DNA of 32,008 nucleotides, taken from assembly GCA_016867855.1 (NCBI GenBank), contig VGIO01000010.1, positions 1-32,008 of the forward strand. The letters are read 5' to 3'. Each line of letters begins with the position of its first letter. Within the stretch, counting starts at the first letter, position 1. Below are positions 1 through 7,854 of this stretch, in pieces. Source of the stretch: Calditrichota bacterium. Its GTDB lineage: Bacteria; Electryoneota; AABM5-125-24; Hatepunaeales; Hatepunaeaceae. Position numbers and translations under genes: made by a program. The notes under the pieces are model-generated. The model was not told the origin of the DNA. It saw nothing but the letters and a program-made list of their open reading frames with translations, and did no database searches.

Positions 1-22
1 TATTGACATCGATATTGATGTT

Positions 23-67
<45 letters not shown>

Positions 68-751
68 TTGTTAGTCAACAGTCGTTTGAATTTGAATTCC
101 CAACCTTTTGAGCGCATATCAGATGTATATGAACGCGTCAATTTTCTTATGAGTTTAGGGCTGGTGAAAGTCTGGCGCCGACAGGTGATAAAGGCTTTGG
201 AAATTAAAAATGGTGGGAAGGTATTAGATATCGGCTGCGGGGCAGGGGATTTATTGGAATTAATAGACAATTGTTCGGTGAGTAAAATTGGATTGGATCC
301 AGAGGCCGTGATGTTGCTTAAGGCGCGCCAGCCTTTCCATCGGCTGCGCGCCGCGGCTGAGAGCATTCCGTTAAAAGCAAGTCGTGTTGACTGCGCGATG
401 TCTGCTTGGGCGTTGCGAAATTTCTCTAATCGCCAGAGCGCATTCGAACAGATTTTCACGATTCTTAAGCCCGGCGGACACTGTGTGATAACCGAATTTT
501 CCCCTCTGCGAGCAGGAATTTTCAATTTATTCATCAACTTATATATACGCTTTGGCATCCATTGGCTTGGCGGATTACTTTCCGGAGACTACGGCGCTTA
601 TGCCTACCTGGCTGAAACTATCCACAATTTTCCGCAGCCGGAGATTATCCAAACCGAATTGCAAGTAATTGGATTTACTAATGTTACATTTAGAAGATTA
701 ATTGGCGGCGCGTCGGTTTTGTATATTTGCGAAAAACCGGAAGCGCGCTAA
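68..751 (+). CDS. ubiE: UbiE/MenG-type class I SAM-dependent methyltransferase (probable demethylmenaquinone methyltransferase)
   Basis: The protein probably methylates demethylmenaquinone to menaquinone in the cytoplasm. About 227 residues is slightly short for the family. The N-terminus has the family's tyrosine- and leucine-rich block followed by 'LVKVWRRQVIKAL'. SAM motif I is 'VLDIGCGAGDLL' (about residues 53-64), then the UbiE-like 'AWALRNFSNRQSAF' and 'ILKPGGHCVITEFS'. The start is uncertain: TTG codons lie at 68, 86 and 92, none with a clear ribosome binding site, and the frame stays open upstream through a TCA repeat to the window edge. The gene stops 5 bp before the priA ATG, so the two are probably cotranscribed. 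The substrate is inferred from the motifs; a different small-molecule methyltransferase is possible. Confidence 0.75.
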   Translation: MLVNSRLNLNSQPFERISDVYERVNFLMSLGLVKVWRRQVIKALEIKNGGKVLDIGCGAGDLLELIDNCSVSKIGLDPEAVMLLKARQPFHRLRAAAESIPLKASRVDCAMSAWALRNFSNRQSAFEQIFTILKPGGHCVITEFSPLRAGIFNLFINLYIRFGIHWLGGLLSGDYGAYAYLAETIHNFPQPEIIQTELQVIGFTNVTFRRLIGGASVLYICEKPEAR

Positions 752-756
752 CGAAG

Positions 757-3222
757 ATGATTGACAGTCTAAATGCGCAAGGTAAATTCGTCAGATTAGC
801 CGAGGTTGTATTCTTCGATACGCCGTTTGGACCATTCACCTATCGCGTGCCGCTGGATTTGGAATTAGAATCGCCCGGCAGCCGGGTTAAGGCGCCGTTC
901 AGAAACCGCTCGCGCATCGGGTTTGTGGTCGATTTGAAGCACGGCGAGGATAAACCACATTATAAGGCGATAAGTTCAATTATAGACCCGAAACCGCTCT
1001 TAGCGTTTGATTTATTGGAACTTACGCGGTGGATGGCGGAGTATTATTTGTGCGAGTGGGGTGAGACTTTGGCAGCGGCGATACCCGTTGGATTAAAAGC
1101 CTACGGCCGGCTTAAATATCGTCTTTCATCCGTTGGTCGGGAAGTGGCTTGGATGGAGCAGGAGAGCGGATGCGCGGCCGACTTATGGCGGGCGTTGTAT
1201 CGATTGCCGATGACCTTACTGCAGATTAAGCGGCATTTCAAAGATTATTCCGATTTACTCGATGGTTTTCGTAGGCGCGGCTGGCTCGAAACCTATATCG
1301 AAGAAGGCAAATCGGACGGTATAAAATACGATTTAATCTGGCGTTGGACTAATGCCTTAACCTACGCTGAAGCGCGGATTAAACTGCCCAAACGCGCTGC
1401 GAAATTAATATCGGCGCTGGATTTAATTCAAGAAATGGGCGGCTCGGCGCTGCAGAGCGATTTGAGTCGCCGGCAGAAGCAAATCGGTATCCCGCTGCGC
1501 TCTTTGAAAGTCAAAGGTTGGCTGGACTCTGAGCGCATCCCAGTTGACCGCTTCAGCCTGAGTCAAACCGGACTCGAAGAAACCGCCAACGATTTGACGC
1601 CGGTTCTTTCTCCAGCCCAGCAGACTGTTGTATCCGCGGTAACAGACTCGCTTAAAGCCGGAATTTTTCGCACGCATCTTTTGTATGGCGTTACCGGCAG
1701 TGGAAAAAGTTTGGTCTATTTAGAGATTGTAGCCAAGATGTTGGAGATGGGCAGGGATGTCTTAGTGTTAGTGCCGGAAATCGCACTGACGCCGCAACTG
1801 GCGGGAAGACTGCGGCGGCGCTTCGGACTTCACATCGGCATCACTCACAGCGGACTATCCAACGGCGAGAGGCGCGATATCTGGAGCGCCGTCAGCCATG
1901 GCAGGATTAAGGTCGTAGTCGGTCCGCGCTCGGCGCTTTTCGCGCCGCTTAAGAACCTGGGTTTAATCGTCATAGACGAGGAACACGATGACTCCTACAA
2001 GCAGGACGAGCCGGCGCCGCGCTATTCAGGCCGCGATGCGGCAATCAAGCGCGCCCAGATTTGTAATGCGACGGTTTTGCTCGGCTCAGCGACGCCAGAT
2101 GTAGTGAGTTTTCACAATGCATCCACCGGACGCTATCGATTACTCGAACTGCCGGAACGGCATCAAGGTGTTCATCTGCCGAGCGTGTGGGTCGTCAAAT
2201 GGTGTGGTCAGCAAGAGGGCAGCATTTTCAGTCCGCACTTGCAAACGCGTCTCAACAAACGTTTGGCTGCCGGCGAACAGACAATCCTGCTGCTGAACCG
2301 GCGCGGTTTTGCGACCTGCATTCGCTGCCCGGATTGCGGCGAAGTCGCCAAATGCCCAAACTGCGATATAATCCTGCGCTATCATCGAGTCGGCGAGCGG
2401 TTGGAGTGCCATTACTGCGGCTGGACGCAACGGGCTATAGACCTCTGCCCGCTGTGCGGCGGACAGCGTGTTCGTTATAGCGGCGTCGGAACTCAACGGG
2501 TCGAGCGCGAGTTAAACATTAGATTCCCCCAAGCCCGTCTGGCGCGTATGGACTTGGACACAACCCGCGTCGGCGGTTCGCAGCAGAAAATCCTGTCCGG
2601 GCTGGCGCAACGGCAGTTCGATATCCTGCTCGGCACCCAGATGGTCGCCAAAGGGCATGATTTTCCGAATGTAACTTTGGTCGGCGTATTAGCGGCGGAT
2701 TTGGAATGGCTGGAGCCGGATTTTCGGGCTGTGGAACGCGCTTTCCGGCTGCTTGTGCAAGCCGCCGGCCGCACCGGTCGCGCTGGCGCCGGCGAAGTCA
2801 TCGTCCAATCGCTGAATCCCAGCCATCCTATGTTGCGCTGGGTGCAGGCGCATAATTATGAAGCGCTTTATAAATATGAAATCGACTCGCGCCAGCCACT
2901 TAGTTATCCACCGTTTGGCAGGCTGATAACCGTCTGGCTCAAAAGCAGAGATAGAGGAGTAGTTCAGGACGTTGCTGCTGCGATGCGCGCTAAAATCGAC
3001 GCCGCGCTGACTAATTGCCTAACGTTAGGTCCAGCCGCGCCGATTATCGAGCGTCTGCAAGGGCAGTTCCGGCGGCGGATACTGCTTAAACTGCCGCCGC
3101 GGCTTGACGCTCAAGCACGGGAAAACAAGGTTCGTTTGAAATTCATTGCGCAAGAGATTCGCGAAAATTACAGCAAAACCGATATCAAGGTCGCCATTGA
3201 TGTTGATCCGATGGAAGTGTAA
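757..3222 (+). CDS. priA: Primosomal protein N' (PriA replication-restart helicase)
   Basis: PriA is a 3'-to-5' superfamily 2 DNA helicase that recognises abandoned replication forks and reloads the replisome. The N-terminal 3'-end-binding domain is visible ('FFDTPFGPFTYRVP', 'GSRVKAPFRNRSRIGFV'). Walker A 'GVTGSGKS' has its Lys at about residue 317 and the DEEH box is at about 407-410. The paired zinc-binding motifs lie between about 521 and 568 ('CIRCPDCG', 'CPNCD', 'CHYCG', 'CPLCGG'), followed by 'GTQMVAKGHDFPNVTLV' and 'QAAGRTGRAGAGEVIVQS'. The track starts at a TTG (727) inside ubiE; I prefer the ATG at 757, 5 bp after the ubiE stop, which gives 821 residues. All hallmark motifs are intact. 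The 3' end overlaps the next gene by 23 bp. Confidence 0.96.
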   Translation: MIDSLNAQGKFVRLAEVVFFDTPFGPFTYRVPLDLELESPGSRVKAPFRNRSRIGFVVDLKHGEDKPHYKAISSIIDPKPLLAFDLLELTRWMAEYYLCEWGETLAAAIPVGLKAYGRLKYRLSSVGREVAWMEQESGCAADLWRALYRLPMTLLQIKRHFKDYSDLLDGFRRRGWLETYIEEGKSDGIKYDLIWRWTNALTYAEARIKLPKRAAKLISALDLIQEMGGSALQSDLSRRQKQIGIPLRSLKVKGWLDSERIPVDRFSLSQTGLEETANDLTPVLSPAQQTVVSAVTDSLKAGIFRTHLLYGVTGSGKSLVYLEIVAKMLEMGRDVLVLVPEIALTPQLAGRLRRRFGLHIGITHSGLSNGERRDIWSAVSHGRIKVVVGPRSALFAPLKNLGLIVIDEEHDDSYKQDEPAPRYSGRDAAIKRAQICNATVLLGSATPDVVSFHNASTGRYRLLELPERHQGVHLPSVWVVKWCGQQEGSIFSPHLQTRLNKRLAAGEQTILLLNRRGFATCIRCPDCGEVAKCPNCDIILRYHRVGERLECHYCGWTQRAIDLCPLCGGQRVRYSGVGTQRVERELNIRFPQARLARMDLDTTRVGGSQQKILSGLAQRQFDILLGTQMVAKGHDFPNVTLVGVLAADLEWLEPDFRAVERAFRLLVQAAGRTGRAGAGEVIVQSLNPSHPMLRWVQAHNYEALYKYEIDSRQPLSYPPFGRLITVWLKSRDRGVVQDVAAAMRAKIDAALTNCLTLGPAAPIIERLQGQFRRRILLKLPPRLDAQARENKVRLKFIAQEIRENYSKTDIKVAIDVDPMEV

Positions 3223-4165
3223 ATATATTACAGACCTAAAATCTATCGCGGTCTATGTCTTTCTAAGTGCTGTAGGTTACACTTGGGCGCAGTCCGACTA
3301 TCAAATTTACGACCGTCCGCCGTTTCAATATTATTATGCCGGCCGTGACGAAGCGCTTTTAGGCCGTTTGGACAATGCGCTGCAAGACCGCCTGCGGGAG
3401 ATGGAAGGGTTGTTGGAGGCTCGGCTGCTAGGGACATTGCGCGTCGAACTGCCGCTGACGCGCGGCGAGTTCAACCGTTTGACGCAGGGGCGGGCGCCGC
3501 ATTGGTCCGGCGGGATGGCTTTCCCCCAACAGATGCAGGTAGTTCTTAAGACGCCGGCGTTCATCGACGGCGAAGCGCCAATGGATGCGATGGCGGCGCA
3601 TGAAGTCGCGCATATTTTGCTGCATCAGGCGACGAAAGGTCATCAACTGCCGCGCTGGTTTGAGGAAGGCTTGTGTCAGGTATTGGCTGGCGAGACGCGC
3701 CTGCATTCGTTATCCCGTCTCGGGCGCGCCGCCGCCGCTGACAGGTTGATGGGATTGCCGCGGGTGGATAATGTCCTGTCGTTCTCATCTTCCGACGCCG
3801 ATTTGGCTTATGCTGAGGCGCGCGCCGCCGTCATCACATTCATCGACCATTTCGACTGGACAACTGTGCGGACGGTCATAGCCTCGATCGCAGCCGGACA
3901 GGAATTCGCCGATGCATTCAAAGCCGCCACCGGTTTCGAATACGATTACTGGCAAGCCGACTGGCTCGAAAACGCTCAAAAGAAATATAAAAACATCGTC
4001 TTACTGGATATCGAAAATTACATCTGGATTGGTATCGCTTTATTATCGCTGACGGCAATTGGCGCAGTCTTTATCCGCAACCGCCGCCAGTTAAAAAAAT
4101 GGATGAAAGAAGAGGAGGAAGATGAAGGTCCACCTGAGCCTTCCAACGAGCCAATCCACCCTTAG
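3200..4165 (+). CDS. Membrane-anchored HExxH metallopeptidase (peptidase MA / gluzincin-like)
   Basis: This is a probable zinc peptidase exposed on the periplasmic side. Starting at the ATG inside the priA tail gives a good signal sequence: a basic start ('MLIRWKCK') and a hydrophobic run ending 'GYTWAQ'. The zinc site 'HEVAH' is at about residues 134-138, followed 15-18 residues later by 'WFEEGL', the usual third-ligand Glu context of MA-type gluzincins. Near the C-terminus one membrane segment ('YIWIGIALLSLTAIGAVF') is followed by a basic then very acidic cytoplasmic tail. The gene overlaps priA by 23 bp and the following barrel gene by 44 bp, which suggests translational coupling. The longer start in the ORF track would spoil the signal peptide. 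The substrate is unknown; a role in envelope-protein quality control or secretion is only inferred from context. Confidence 0.75.
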   Translation: MLIRWKCKYITDLKSIAVYVFLSAVGYTWAQSDYQIYDRPPFQYYYAGRDEALLGRLDNALQDRLREMEGLLEARLLGTLRVELPLTRGEFNRLTQGRAPHWSGGMAFPQQMQVVLKTPAFIDGEAPMDAMAAHEVAHILLHQATKGHQLPRWFEEGLCQVLAGETRLHSLSRLGRAAAADRLMGLPRVDNVLSFSSSDADLAYAEARAAVITFIDHFDWTTVRTVIASIAAGQEFADAFKAATGFEYDYWQADWLENAQKKYKNIVLLDIENYIWIGIALLSLTAIGAVFIRNRRQLKKWMKEEEEDEGPPEPSNEPIHP

Positions 4166-5156
4166 AGCGGCGTTGATTACTCTTGTTTGGGCAGCGCTTG
4201 GGCTTAGCGCACCGTTGCTCGCCGCCGGAAGTGCAGCATTTCCTATGCTATCGATGCAGATGGATCCGCGACTTGGCGCTTTAGCCGATGCGGTAGTAGT
4301 CTCCGGTCGTTTGAGCGCTGAGTCAGTCAATCCGGCAAACGCCGCCGGCCAAGAACAAACAGTAGTCATTTCCTATGCCCGGCACCCGATAGACCTTTGG
4401 AGCGGCTATATTGCATTCAATCGACCTTTAAGAAACCTCAATTTCGGCGTCGAACTCAACATATACGACTACGGCGCGTTCGATGTCATCGAAAGAAACA
4501 GTCCGCCGACTGGCGCTTCTTTCAGCGCCGCCGAACATTCGCTGCGGATTTGGACAGCCGGGAAGATAGTCGAACAAATCCAATGGGGCGCGGCAGCGAG
4601 GTTAATCTGGGGTGAAATTGGCGAGACGCGTGCTTCCGGCTGGGCATTCGATTTGGGTTTAACTTATGACCCGCGCTGGGAGAACTTGCGTTTGGGAGCA
4701 GTTTTAAGGCATTGGGGGCGGCAATTCGACAGTTATGGCAGCCAAATATATCGGCTGCCAGTCGAATTTCTCCTCGGCGGCTGTAAGAAAATTGAACACC
4801 TGCCGTTGACATCTTATGCAGTCATTGCCTGGCGCGAGTCGGGCGAAGGTTCATTGGAGGTCGAAGTCTTAGGGCGTAATCTAAGCCCGGCTTTTGCCAT
4901 CGGTGGCGAATTTAAAATCATCCCTAAGCACAGCGACAAACCGTTCTATTTAAGGCTGGGCTATAACAGCCGCGGGCAAGGCCAGCGCGTCGGCAATACC
5001 CGCGATGCCCTAGCCGGCTTGTCCTTCGGTTTTGGTTTTGATTTGAAAAATTACAGTTTCAATTACGCTTATCTACCTCAAGGCGCGCTCGGCGATGTGC
5101 ATAGATTTGGGATGGCGTATGCTTTAGGAGGATACAATGTTCAGTCCCAGAATTAA
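4122..5156 (+). CDS. PorV/PorQ-like outer-membrane beta-barrel protein
   Basis: A predicted signal peptide (about residues 1-36, hydrophobic core 'AALITLVWAALGLSAPLLA') is followed by a region that matches the start of PorV/PorQ family barrels: 'DPRLGALADAVVVSG', then 'ESVNPANAA' where the family usually has 'NPAGLA'. The rest alternates short amphipathic strands and turns, as expected for a barrel. In Bacteroidetes such proteins are the T9SS shuttle or attachment factors PorV and PorQ; assignment to either is not secure. The start has a strong purine-rich binding site ('GAGGAGGAA') that lies inside the poly-Glu codons of the upstream peptidase. The normal barrel end seems to be at 'HRFGMAYALGG'; the last seven codons and the stop lie in the left arm of a palindromic element, so the native C-terminus may have been altered. 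Confidence 0.65.
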   Translation: MKVHLSLPTSQSTLRAALITLVWAALGLSAPLLAAGSAAFPMLSMQMDPRLGALADAVVVSGRLSAESVNPANAAGQEQTVVISYARHPIDLWSGYIAFNRPLRNLNFGVELNIYDYGAFDVIERNSPPTGASFSAAEHSLRIWTAGKIVEQIQWGAAARLIWGEIGETRASGWAFDLGLTYDPRWENLRLGAVLRHWGRQFDSYGSQIYRLPVEFLLGGCKKIEHLPLTSYAVIAWRESGEGSLEVEVLGRNLSPAFAIGGEFKIIPKHSDKPFYLRLGYNSRGQGQRVGNTRDALAGLSFGFGFDLKNYSFNYAYLPQGALGDVHRFGMAYALGGYNVQSQN

Positions 5157-5265
5157 CTAGTTCAGAGTTCAAAGCTTCAGCGTGCAGTAGGCTGCTTTTA
5201 TAAACACGCTAAAGCGGTGAACTCTAAACGTTCTCGGCATATAGATAATTCTGGGACTGAACATT
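5136..5265. repeat. 130-bp MITE-like palindrome with 20-bp perfect terminal inverted repeats
   Basis: The left arm begins 'AATGTTCAGTCCCAGAATTA' (5136-5155) and its exact reverse complement closes the element at 5246-5265. Inside, 'AGAGTTCAAAGCTTCAGCGTG' pairs imperfectly with 'CACGCTAAAGCGGTGAACTCT'. The left arm includes the last codons and stop of the upstream barrel gene. It could fold as a long hairpin and act as a terminator. I see no transposase. Confidence 0.85.
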
Positions 5266-5291
5266 AGTTTTGTGTCAAGTGTGAGATATCA

Positions 5292-5365
5292 TCATCCTGA
5301 ACGAAGTGAAGGATCTCGTCCCCCGCTTCCAAAAGATATGCTTCATTATGTTCAATATAATATGC
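5292..5365. repeat. Dispersed palindromic repeat, family A, copy 1
   Basis: The sequence 'TCATCCTGAACGAAGTGAAG' continuing to 'GATCTCGT' recurs, in the opposite orientation, at 7731-7806, and a diverged relative is at 15057-15129. Here the right arm ('ATGCTTCATTATGTTCAAT') is badly decayed, so the palindrome is weak. It lies in the gene-free stretch 5157-5563, which otherwise holds two further palindromes and no credible ORF. Confidence 0.7.
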
Positions 5366-5431
5366 GACAGGGCATATGTGACACAGCGCTAGGATTATGT
5401 CAATGTAAATTTGATAGGTAAAAGACGGTAG

Positions 5432-5494
5432 GGCGGGCGTCTCTGCCCGCCGTCCATATTTTTATTTTGAATTTGGCGGGCAGATACGCCTGCC
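5432..5494. repeat. Twin-hairpin (REP/BIME-like) element
   Basis: Two 20-bp units, 'GGCGGGCGTCTCTGCCCGCC' (5432-5451) and 'GGCGGGCAGATACGCCTGCC' (5475-5494), each fold on themselves and are inverted copies of each other. The left unit is preceded by 'GGTAG', similar to the conserved tetranucleotide before REP hairpins. A related twin-hairpin arrangement occurs at 30393-30453. No REP-associated transposase is present in the window. Confidence 0.7.
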
Positions 5495-5563
5495 TAATGC
5501 CTAATATTAAAAACTTATTCACTTAGGCACTCAAGCAATCATCAAATAAAAAGGTGAACGACA

Positions 5564-6328
5564 ATGGCGCTCAAATGCACCTCCTGCCAAACTTATGTGA
5601 CCAAAATTCCGGTCAACTGGAAATGTCCGCACTGCGGTGAGAAACTGCCGGAGCCAACCAAATGGTTTCTGTTTTACGAATCGTCCATCGAAGGCTTGCA
5701 GGATAAAGGCGCGATATTTTGGAGTATATGGTTCGGTATCTTTCTGTTGTTCGTCGGCGTCATCGAACTGGTTTTCGGCTATGGGTATTTGCTGAACTAT
5801 TTCATCGACAGTATGTTGATGACGCTCTTCGGCATTGTTTTGGGCGGGATATTAATCGATATGGCTGTCAAAATCAACCTGCCGCTGCGTCTGCCTTACG
5901 GCACCGATTTCATCGTGCGGGAGCGCGCTGCCATCCGCAATATCCGCAAAGCCACTAATTTCGCCTTCGTCGCCGGCCTCCTGACCAGCCTTTTTTGGAT
6001 AAAACCTGTAACCTTCTTTCTATATTTTCCATCCTATATCGTTACAATCGCTTGGTTCTTAGCCTTCGCCTGGTCTATAGTCGGATTGTTTCTCGACCCG
6101 CGCTGGCTGGACGATATCCGTTTTAGGGCTTATTTAGAACGTTTAGGTCTCTTCAGCCTCAAACGTTTCCGGCGGTTTTCGACGATTATGCTGGCTACTT
6201 TAATATTTACTGCCATTCTCTTCAATGTGCTGAATGCTATACCTGGCTTGTGGCAAAAACTTCGCAACTGGGGACTAGTGGGCGCATTCATCCACTTCAT
6301 CGACCAGTATTTGAGTTGGTTATTCTAG
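5564..6328 (+). CDS. Zinc-ribbon multi-pass membrane protein of unknown function
   Basis: I do not recognise a named family. The N-terminus is a small zinc ribbon ('CTSCQTYV' and, 14 residues on, 'CPHCGEKLP'), followed by about six hydrophobic segments, including 'IFWSIWFGIFLLFVGVIELV', 'MLMTLFGIVLGGILIDMAV', 'YIVTIAWFLAFAWSIVGLF' and 'TIMLATLIFTAILFNVL'. A basic cytoplasmic-type loop ('RERAAIRNIRKATN') sits in the middle. The ribosome binding site 'AAGGTG' lies about nine bases before the ATG. It is read in the same direction as the following binding protein with 46 bp between them, so they may be cotranscribed. Domain content suggests an inner-membrane protein with a cytosolic metal-binding head; no reaction can be assigned. 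Confidence 0.8.
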   Translation: MALKCTSCQTYVTKIPVNWKCPHCGEKLPEPTKWFLFYESSIEGLQDKGAIFWSIWFGIFLLFVGVIELVFGYGYLLNYFIDSMLMTLFGIVLGGILIDMAVKINLPLRLPYGTDFIVRERAAIRNIRKATNFAFVAGLLTSLFWIKPVTFFLYFPSYIVTIAWFLAFAWSIVGLFLDPRWLDDIRFRAYLERLGLFSLKRFRRFSTIMLATLIFTAILFNVLNAIPGLWQKLRNWGLVGAFIHFIDQYLSWLF

Positions 6329-6374
6329 TCTTTAAAATCAAGTAGTTGAAGGTTATTACAGCGTCGGGTGAGAA

Positions 6375-7682
6375 TTGAGGTCAAGTAAAAAAACCTGCGC
6401 AATTTCAATATTATGGTTGTTTCTATGTTCAATCGGTTCGATTAGCGCGCAGACCATCCGCATCGCTATCATTCTGCCTCTCTCCAACGGTTATGCCATC
6501 GAAGGTGAGGTTTTACGCGCAGCCTACAATCTGGCTTGTAAGCGCGTCGATTGGGGCGGGATAGACGCCCAACCGTTGTTTTTCGACCATCAGAGCCAGC
6601 CGGAGACGGCTGAGTCGCTGGCTGTTAGGTTAGCGGAAGATACGAACATCCTCGCCATTGCCAGCGGCTATCCAAGTTTGTGCGCCGGACGGATAGCCGA
6701 CATTGCCGAACAATACGAAATACCCTATTTAATCGAAGCCGCCTCCGCCGATTCGCTCACACAAGTTCCGCGTCGCTGGGTGTTCCGCTTATGCCCGGCG
6801 TCGTCGGATTACAATGATGGATTATTAGGCTGGGCGATGACTGTTGTCGGAGTCGAGCGGAAAATTGCTGTTCTCTACAGCGCCGACGCTTCTAGGCTTG
6901 AGGGTGTGAATGACTTGCAACAGGATTTTAAAAGTTATTGGACAGGCGTCGTGGAATGGCTGGCTTTTCCGGCGGGGGCGCGGAGTTTTAGTTCTTATAT
7001 TGAGCGCTTAAAACAGATGAGACCCGCGGTCGTTTGGATTTTCAGCGGAACAACCGACGCGGCGGAAATCTTACGCACGGCGCGTGAGAATGATTATATA
7101 CCTTATGCTTTTATCCTTGGTTCGACCAGTCTGGCAGATCGACGCCTGATAGCCATAGCTCAAGGCGATGCCGAGTGGACCTTAGCGCCGGCAGTTTGGA
7201 CGCCCTCGCGTCTATCCGAGCAGCGCCGACGCTTTGTTAAATACTATGAATCTCAAACCGGACGCCCGCCGGACTATCGCGCCGCTGAAAGTTACGCCGC
7301 CGTCGAGGTCTTGGCGGATGCTGTCAGACGCTGCCGATTATACAGCCGCCCGGAATTCAGACAGACGCTCGAAGAGACTAAACTGTCCTCGGTGTTTGGT
7401 CCGGTTCAATTTGAGAACGTGCGAGGATTTTATAATCAAAATCGTCTGCGGACGGTGGTTGTCCAGTTGCGCGGCGGATATTGGAGTCCGGTTTGGCCGC
7501 TTGAACAGGCTGAAACCGATGCCGTTTATCCTGTTCCAAACTGGCGTGAAAGAACCAAATTAGAATTGCGCGACCGCCGGCGCGAGAATGTAAATCTCGC
7601 CTTGATTATCATCACATTTTTACTCTTAATACTGGTTATTTTACGCCGACATGATATTCAAAAGCGAAAAGAAAATCCATAG
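6375..7682 (+). CDS. Branched-chain amino acid-type periplasmic binding protein (Peripla_BP_6 family) with C-terminal membrane anchor
   Basis: The fold is that of LivJ-like type I periplasmic binding proteins: 'TIRIAIILPLSNGYAIEGE' after the signal peptide, then 'ESLAVRLAEDTNILAIASGYPS', 'YEIPYLIEAASADSLTQ', 'RWVFRLCPASSDY', and 'GRPPDYRAAESYAAVEVL' near the C-terminus. The signal peptide begins at a TTG start (MRSSKKTC...) and ends near 'ISAQ'. Unusually, residues about 410-425 form a membrane segment ('VNLALIIITFLLLILVIL') followed by a basic tail, so the protein should be tethered to the inner membrane rather than free. No ABC permease or ATPase gene is nearby. It may be a sensor or an orphan receptor rather than a transport component; the ligand is unknown. 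Confidence 0.8.
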   Translation: MRSSKKTCAISILWLFLCSIGSISAQTIRIAIILPLSNGYAIEGEVLRAAYNLACKRVDWGGIDAQPLFFDHQSQPETAESLAVRLAEDTNILAIASGYPSLCAGRIADIAEQYEIPYLIEAASADSLTQVPRRWVFRLCPASSDYNDGLLGWAMTVVGVERKIAVLYSADASRLEGVNDLQQDFKSYWTGVVEWLAFPAGARSFSSYIERLKQMRPAVVWIFSGTTDAAEILRTARENDYIPYAFILGSTSLADRRLIAIAQGDAEWTLAPAVWTPSRLSEQRRRFVKYYESQTGRPPDYRAAESYAAVEVLADAVRRCRLYSRPEFRQTLEETKLSSVFGPVQFENVRGFYNQNRLRTVVVQLRGGYWSPVWPLEQAETDAVYPVPNWRERTKLELRDRRRENVNLALIIITFLLLILVILRRHDIQKRKENP

Positions 7683-7730
7683 AATCGATATTACATACAG
7701 CCTCAGAGATAAGTTTGCATACTTCACGGG

Positions 7731-7806
7731 TGTCATGCTGAACGCATTGAAACATCTCGTCAGGGAAAGCGGGAACGAGATCCTTCACTTCGTTCAGGAT
7801 GATATG
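7731..7806. repeat. Dispersed palindromic repeat, family A, copy 2
   Basis: The left arm 'TCATGCTGAACGCATTGAAA' and the right arm 'GATCCTTCACTTCGTTCAGG' form an imperfect inverted repeat of roughly 28 bp per arm. It occupies most of the 172-bp gap between two convergent genes, so it could serve as a shared transcription terminator. A purely repeat-derived 'ORF' covers it in the track. Confidence 0.8.
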
Positions 7807-7854
7807 TGTAAGTATACGCAAAGAATAATGTCTCTATGTATAGTTTTAGAGTTT

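Noticed and set aside
2140-2496. 118-residue ORF on the minus strand inside priA, and similar long antisense ORFs (for example 8156-8701, 17658-18161, 11369-11695)
   Set aside because: They lie wholly within well-supported genes on the other strand, have low-complexity or Arg/Ala/Pro-rich products, no binding sites and no recognisable motif; they are coding shadows.
3146-3199. Upstream start of the metallopeptidase given in the ORF track
   Set aside because: It lies deeper inside priA and would put 18 extra residues before an otherwise normal signal peptide; the ATG at 3200 is better.
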